From positions 1,674,001 through 1,738,000 of the forward strand of contig NW_004457735.1 of NCBI RefSeq assembly GCF_000203815.1: DNA of 64,000 bases, in the 5' to 3' direction. Of this stretch, positions 59,643 to 64,000 are shown piece by piece. Both the position numbers and the translations under genes were made by a program. This stretch comes from Cavenderia fasciculata. Taxonomy: Eukaryota; Evosea; Eumycetozoa; Acytosteliales; Cavenderiaceae. The notes under the pieces were generated by a model. The model had not been told where the DNA came from. It did no database searches and saw only the letters and a program-made list of their open reading frames with translations. Each line of letters begins with the position of its first letter. Within the stretch, counting starts at the first letter, position 1.

Positions 59643-61112
59643 ACCACCGACTAAACAAAACAAAAACAACAAAAACAATAATAATAATAATCATTGAGAT
59701 TGGATTGATTTCTTGTTTTTAAATCTCTATTTTTTTATTCAGACTGCAAGTGGGTAGATAGCACCTGACTAGCATAAAACAAGATTAAAACAACAAGTGT
59801 GGATTGGTGGGTTTTCCCTTCACCCTAACCCATATTTTAATCCCGTCATCATCATCATCATCATATTGAATACTAGGTAGAAGGTGATCTATCACCAATC
59901 TATCTTGAGTTCATTAGAATTCTGACGATTGACATCACCATCATCACTACACAAACAAACGAATTTGATCATATTATTGTGTTGTATGTATTGTGTAGAC
60001 TGAGAAAAGAATGGTAAAATTCTTTTGTTTGTAGATTGATCACATGTATTCCACTTTGTTGTTTACACTCCAATCCAATCTATCTATCGATTAATCCGTT
60101 TGTCCGTCCTCGTCTAGAAATAAAATCCTTTAAACAAATTGGTTGACGACCAGACCATATTTGGCCAGTCACATCATTTTTTTGTCTGTTGATTATTTGA
60201 TAGATTGCACCTCCTCTTCTTCCTCCTCCGATTTACGTTTTTTTGACAGGAAATAGTACAAATGTTTTTTTGTACGTTTTGAGTTGTGTGTTTTTTTGTT
60301 TTAGATTGATTGATAAGAATGATGTTTTGATTTTACCAAATGTGTACAATGGCATAAAAAGTAGGTGTGATGTTGGTTGGTTTGATTTGATTGATTGATT
60401 GATTGATTTGTCTTATACCTTTTTTTTTTTGTTTTTTGTTTTTTTTCGTTTTGTTTTAGTATAAGATCTTTGCTACTCTTTGTTTATGTAGTCAAGATGT
60501 CTTGTACTAATGTTATGATTGATGTTTTTGATTCTTTTTTTGCAGCTGTAAATGTTGATGATTTATTTGATGTATATTTGATGTCTTGAAGATATTTCAT
60601 TATAATGATGATTAGTTGATAGAGAAAACGATTGAAACGAGTAGTATTATAATATTAATATTAGTGGAATGAATGGGATTATTATTATTTAAAGTTAATG
60701 GGATTTTTATAGTTATTTATTTCGATCTTATTATTCCCTTTTTATTGTTATGTGTTATTTTGCAATTGAGATTGTATTATATGAGTTGTGTGAACGTTTT
60801 TTGCTTTGCTTTGATGTGATTGTGAAGAGAGAGTAGAGAAAAAAAACAAAAGGTGAAGACGAGTAATAAATCGATAAATCAGTTCACAAAAAAAAAAAAA
60901 AACAAAAATATCACCCTACTCGGCTGAGATTGATCGTTCACTCCATGTCGATAAGCCTTGCTCTCTCGACCATGCTGCAAACAACAACCCTCTCTTCTCG
61001 ATTCTATCGTTGTGCTGCATGGGAAATTTCGGTGCACTTGGCACAAAGTGGGTGTGAGTGAACAAAGATGGTGTCAGTTGTCACTAAATTTTAGACCGCC
61101 CTGGGATTTTAA

Positions 61113-61132
61113 GACTATCATCATAGATAGTC
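61113..61132. other. Perfect 7-bp hairpin GACTATC/GATAGTC
   Basis: Seven-base arms with a six-base loop, downstream of a mixed-composition stretch at 60915-61110. No terminator-like T run follows. Confidence 0.4.
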
Positions 61133-63117
61133 TATTGCAATGATGATGGTGGATGGTGTGTATATATATATGGGGGACACAATATAATATTATATTTATT
61201 TTTCTTACCTAAATAATTTTTAAAACAGAGAAGTTAAATTTGATGGGTGAGGTGAGGGTTTGATTGGGTTGAGTTTGATAAATTTTAAAATATCAAGGAA
61301 TTAATTAATTGTACAATGTGATATTGGTGATGTTGTGTTTTGGGTGTTGGTGATATATGACTATAATAATATATTAAATTAATATAGACTTTTTGAACAA
61401 GAATATTATTTTTTCTAAAGTACAAAAAAAATAATAATTTAAAATGAGAAAAGAATGGAAAGGAGAATATTTGTTTTCTGGCAACAGTTGATATTTATAT
61501 AAAAATAGTAAAATACTACAACTGGAAAATCATGATTACAAATAATCATCTCAAGCAGCTTGTGATACTGACTACTACTCGTCTATGCTACTTACCCCCT
61601 CTCCCTCTTCTTTGTCCCTGCACCCTCCTGATACATTGCTATGCTAAACAAGGATTCCGAGGAGGAAGTACCAATGGATGGATGGTGGATGATATCACCT
61701 ATTTTAATTTAATCAACACATCATCATCATCATCAAATAATAATTGATCAACTAATAGAGTTGGTAGGGGGGGAACATGTAAGAGGAGGACGGTGTTGTT
61801 CTTGATTTCCCATGTTGTTTCAAATCCATTAATTCATTCATTTATCATATCTCTCAATTCATATTAACCAAAAAAGTTGGGAGCAATAATTTAAAGAGAG
61901 AGAGAGAGAATCGGGGGGATAATTGATGAAGAGGTGAAATTACAGATTGGATGTAATGTGTAAAGAGTCAAGACAGATTGAGTGAATAATCATCATTATT
62001 CAAACATGTGATTAATCCAAGTGATCTGCCATCAATCAATATAAATCTCTGCCTTTTTTTCATATGGTGTGTTCACTTTTTCCAGAAGCAGTTTGTCGTG
62101 TTCAAATGAATGCATTTATTTTATCGTTGCCGACATATTGCTCTTTCCTTGTTTAGTTGTGTTTAAAACAAAGGGGGGTGTATATATCAATCAGACTGAT
62201 AGTGGGCGTGTTGAATAGGGTGTGAGGGAGGGTTGGGTTAAAAAATGGGGCAACCGATTCAACAGGTTAAAAGACACGATATTATTTTTTTTAAAGTCAA
62301 GGAGTATACATCATGTGAGCTCACATCCTTTCTGGAAATTGAATGACTACTACATTTCCATTTCATCATCATCGTTGTCGTTAATCAAATATATAATTGA
62401 TTTGATTTGTGGAAATAATCAAAACAAAGTGATCGATTTTAAAATCAAAATCAATATATTATTATTTATCCATTGGATTGGTGTGTGTGAGTAGTGATAA
62501 TTTAAAACGATATACTCTCTCTCTCACACTCTCTTTGTATATCCACACTACCGTTGTCTGTATGAATTACCTTGTATGTATAAATACAATTTACCATTTT
62601 GCTTCATCCTTGTTGTTATTAATTGAATCCGTCTTTGGGATTGGATAGGAGATATCATTGAATATTTTAATGATAATCATTCATCATAATTTGCATATGA
62701 ATATTAATATTTATATGTTTGAATGAACATGATGAATATTATCCATTTCACCACTCCTCAATTCAAGGTATTTATATCTCTAATATTTGATCAACATCAC
62801 AACACAACGTACCTACCCCATCATCTTCTGCCTACCCCGATTAATTTATCTCAATTTTAATTCCACTTGCTTTTTTGTAAATCACATACATACATATATA
62901 ATTTATATTTTATTGATAGTGATGGTGATGGCATTTGATTGGTTGATGACAGTTTTTTTAACCAATCAACATCAATTGTTATAGCCAATATTACAATGCA
63001 AACCATCATCATCATCACTATCGAGATGATAACAAATTATTTGATTATTATTATTATTAATATTTTATATTTAGTTATATATTTTTAAGAATTATTTTAT
63101 TATGATGACAAACCAAT

Positions 63118-64000
63118 TTAGATGGTGAATTGAAGGTTGAAACCAAAGTTGTGCTTTCCTTCAAAGGAGAGATCCTTACCGTTGATGTCAAAACCGACGG
63201 TAGCCTTGGTGTATTCGTTGACTGGGAGGGTGTAACCAATACCGATACGACCAGAGTCATTGACCTTGGTCTTGATGAAGCTCTTAGAGTCGATAAAGTA
63301 TTGAGAACCAACGGTGAAGGCTGGGTTCTTGTCTGGGGATTGGAGGTCGACGGTGAGGTCGGCAGCAAAGGCAAGACGTGGGGAGACCTTGTCAAAGGCG
63401 GTGATGTTGAGCTTTTGGAACTTGTTCTTTGGAGAGACACCAACAATGATACCGTCCTTCTTGAAGACGAGTGAGAGTTCAGCGTCGTCAATCTTGTTGG
63501 TCTTGGCATCAAAGATGGTTTGGAGACCGAGAGAGATCTTACCAAGACCAACGGTGGCGGTACCGGTAATCTTCTTGTTGGATTTCAAAATGGTGGTGAG
63601 AGCAAAGTTGTCCTTCTTGTATTGGAAGTCGGCTTGGACAATCTTGTTGGAGTCACCGGTAAAGACGGCCTTCAAACCTGGGGCGAGAGCGTCAAAGGTG
63701 ACTTCTCCCTTGAGGAACTTGTTAGAGTCACCAGTAAGGGATACCTTACCGTTCTTGAGGTTACCTGGGAGGGTGGTCTTTGGGTTGATCGAGAATTGGA
63801 TGTTACCATTTTCCTTTTGAACAACGGTACCAACAACAGACTAAAAGAGGAATAGAGAGAAGAAAGAAGAGAGAGAGAGAAAAAAAAATTAATTTTCGTT
63901 CTTTATTACTATTTTATCTTTGCTGCTTGCTACTACTTACGGTGTTTGGAATACCCTTGATGGTATCAGTAATTTCGATTTGCTTGGTGGTTGGGAATTC
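63118..64000 (-). CDS. porA: Mitochondrial outer membrane porin (VDAC), 5' end outside window
   Basis: Two exons seen on the minus strand (63941 to beyond 64000, and 63118..63840); 260 residues are present, so about 20-25 N-terminal residues lie outside. VDAC is the beta-barrel channel for metabolites in the mitochondrial outer membrane. Alternating hydrophobic strands are plain: FALTTILKSNKKITGTAT, LSLVFKKDGIIVGVSPK, SRIGIG-like GRIGIGYTL, and the C-terminal FGFNLQFTI, the beta-signal for outer membrane insertion. The strand ADFQYKKDN and the turn pattern GDSN repeat twice (residues near 75 and 98 of the visible part). Codons are C-ending, as expected for an abundant protein. The intron is 100 bp. 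Confidence 0.9.

Larger units (their letters stand above)
57196..63117. other. 5.9-kb non-coding region upstream of cudA-like gene
   Basis: The largest gene-free stretch. Contents include a GC-rich patch with a long open frame and a hairpin (57867-58500), C-rich tracts (59576-59591 and 59623-59642), a 30-codon ATG frame (60497-60589), a 7-bp hairpin (61113-61132) and GT/TGAT microsatellites. Apart from these I see only AT-rich DNA. Both the cudA-like and porin genes are minus strand, so it should hold the cudA-like promoter and the porin 3' end. Confidence 0.55.

Noticed and set aside
54517-61680. Shared 13-mer GAGGAAGTACCAA near 54517 and 61665
   Set aside because: A repeat of that length is expected by chance in a window this size.

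Overview
The window is dictyostelid social amoeba (Amoebozoa) nuclear DNA. Evidence: AT-rich intergenic DNA, short AT-rich introns with GTAAGT/GTATGT donors, frequent TAA stops, long Asn/Gln/Ser/Thr/His homopolymers inside proteins, and dictyostelid-type genes (a discoidin lectin, a CudA-like regulator, a hybrid histidine kinase). Coding sequence is less AT-extreme than I would expect for D. discoideum, so another dictyostelid is likely; I cannot name the species. No tRNA, rRNA, CRISPR array or intact transposon was recognised.

Layout. 0.4-11.3 kb, plus strand: an LRR/F-box-like protein, a soluble hybrid histidine kinase with GAF and PAS domains, and the ribosome-biogenesis factor NOL6/Utp22. 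11.4-15.6 kb, minus strand: a small unknown protein, a larger unknown with a histidine-triad-like motif, a degraded partial copy of the small gene, and a DTW-domain tRNA-modification enzyme. 15.8-28.8 kb, dense and mixed strands: dynactin p25, an RNI-type LRR protein, discoidin, an ArgE-type M20 deacetylase, a ZNHIT3-like HIT zinc finger protein, a Gly/Tyr-rich small protein, APC7, the ERMES subunit MMM1, and Hikeshi. 29-44 kb: EME1 (frame-broken in an A8 run), a TBC1D22/Gyp1-type RabGAP, mitochondrial ATP synthase OSCP, a TRIM37-like RING/B-box/MATH protein with a very acidic tail, and an ankyrin array protein. 44.7-64 kb: a sparse block with three minus-strand low-complexity, probably nuclear proteins (unknown; CCHH/FAR1-like DNA-binding domain; CudA-like), separated by 2.3, 2.4 and 5.9 kb of non-coding DNA, then the 3' part of a mitochondrial porin.

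Most genes are ordinary housekeeping loci of mixed function with no operon logic. The notable signals are regulatory or evolutionary: five ACATGT motifs in under 500 bp upstream of discoidin, an E2F-like palindrome before the ankyrin gene, a full CRE palindrome before argE, G-quadruplex-capable tracts in the sparse regulator block, a decayed tandem paralogue at 14.1 kb, and the EME1 frameshift. All exon joins below were worked out by hand from GT/AG sites and reading-frame continuity.
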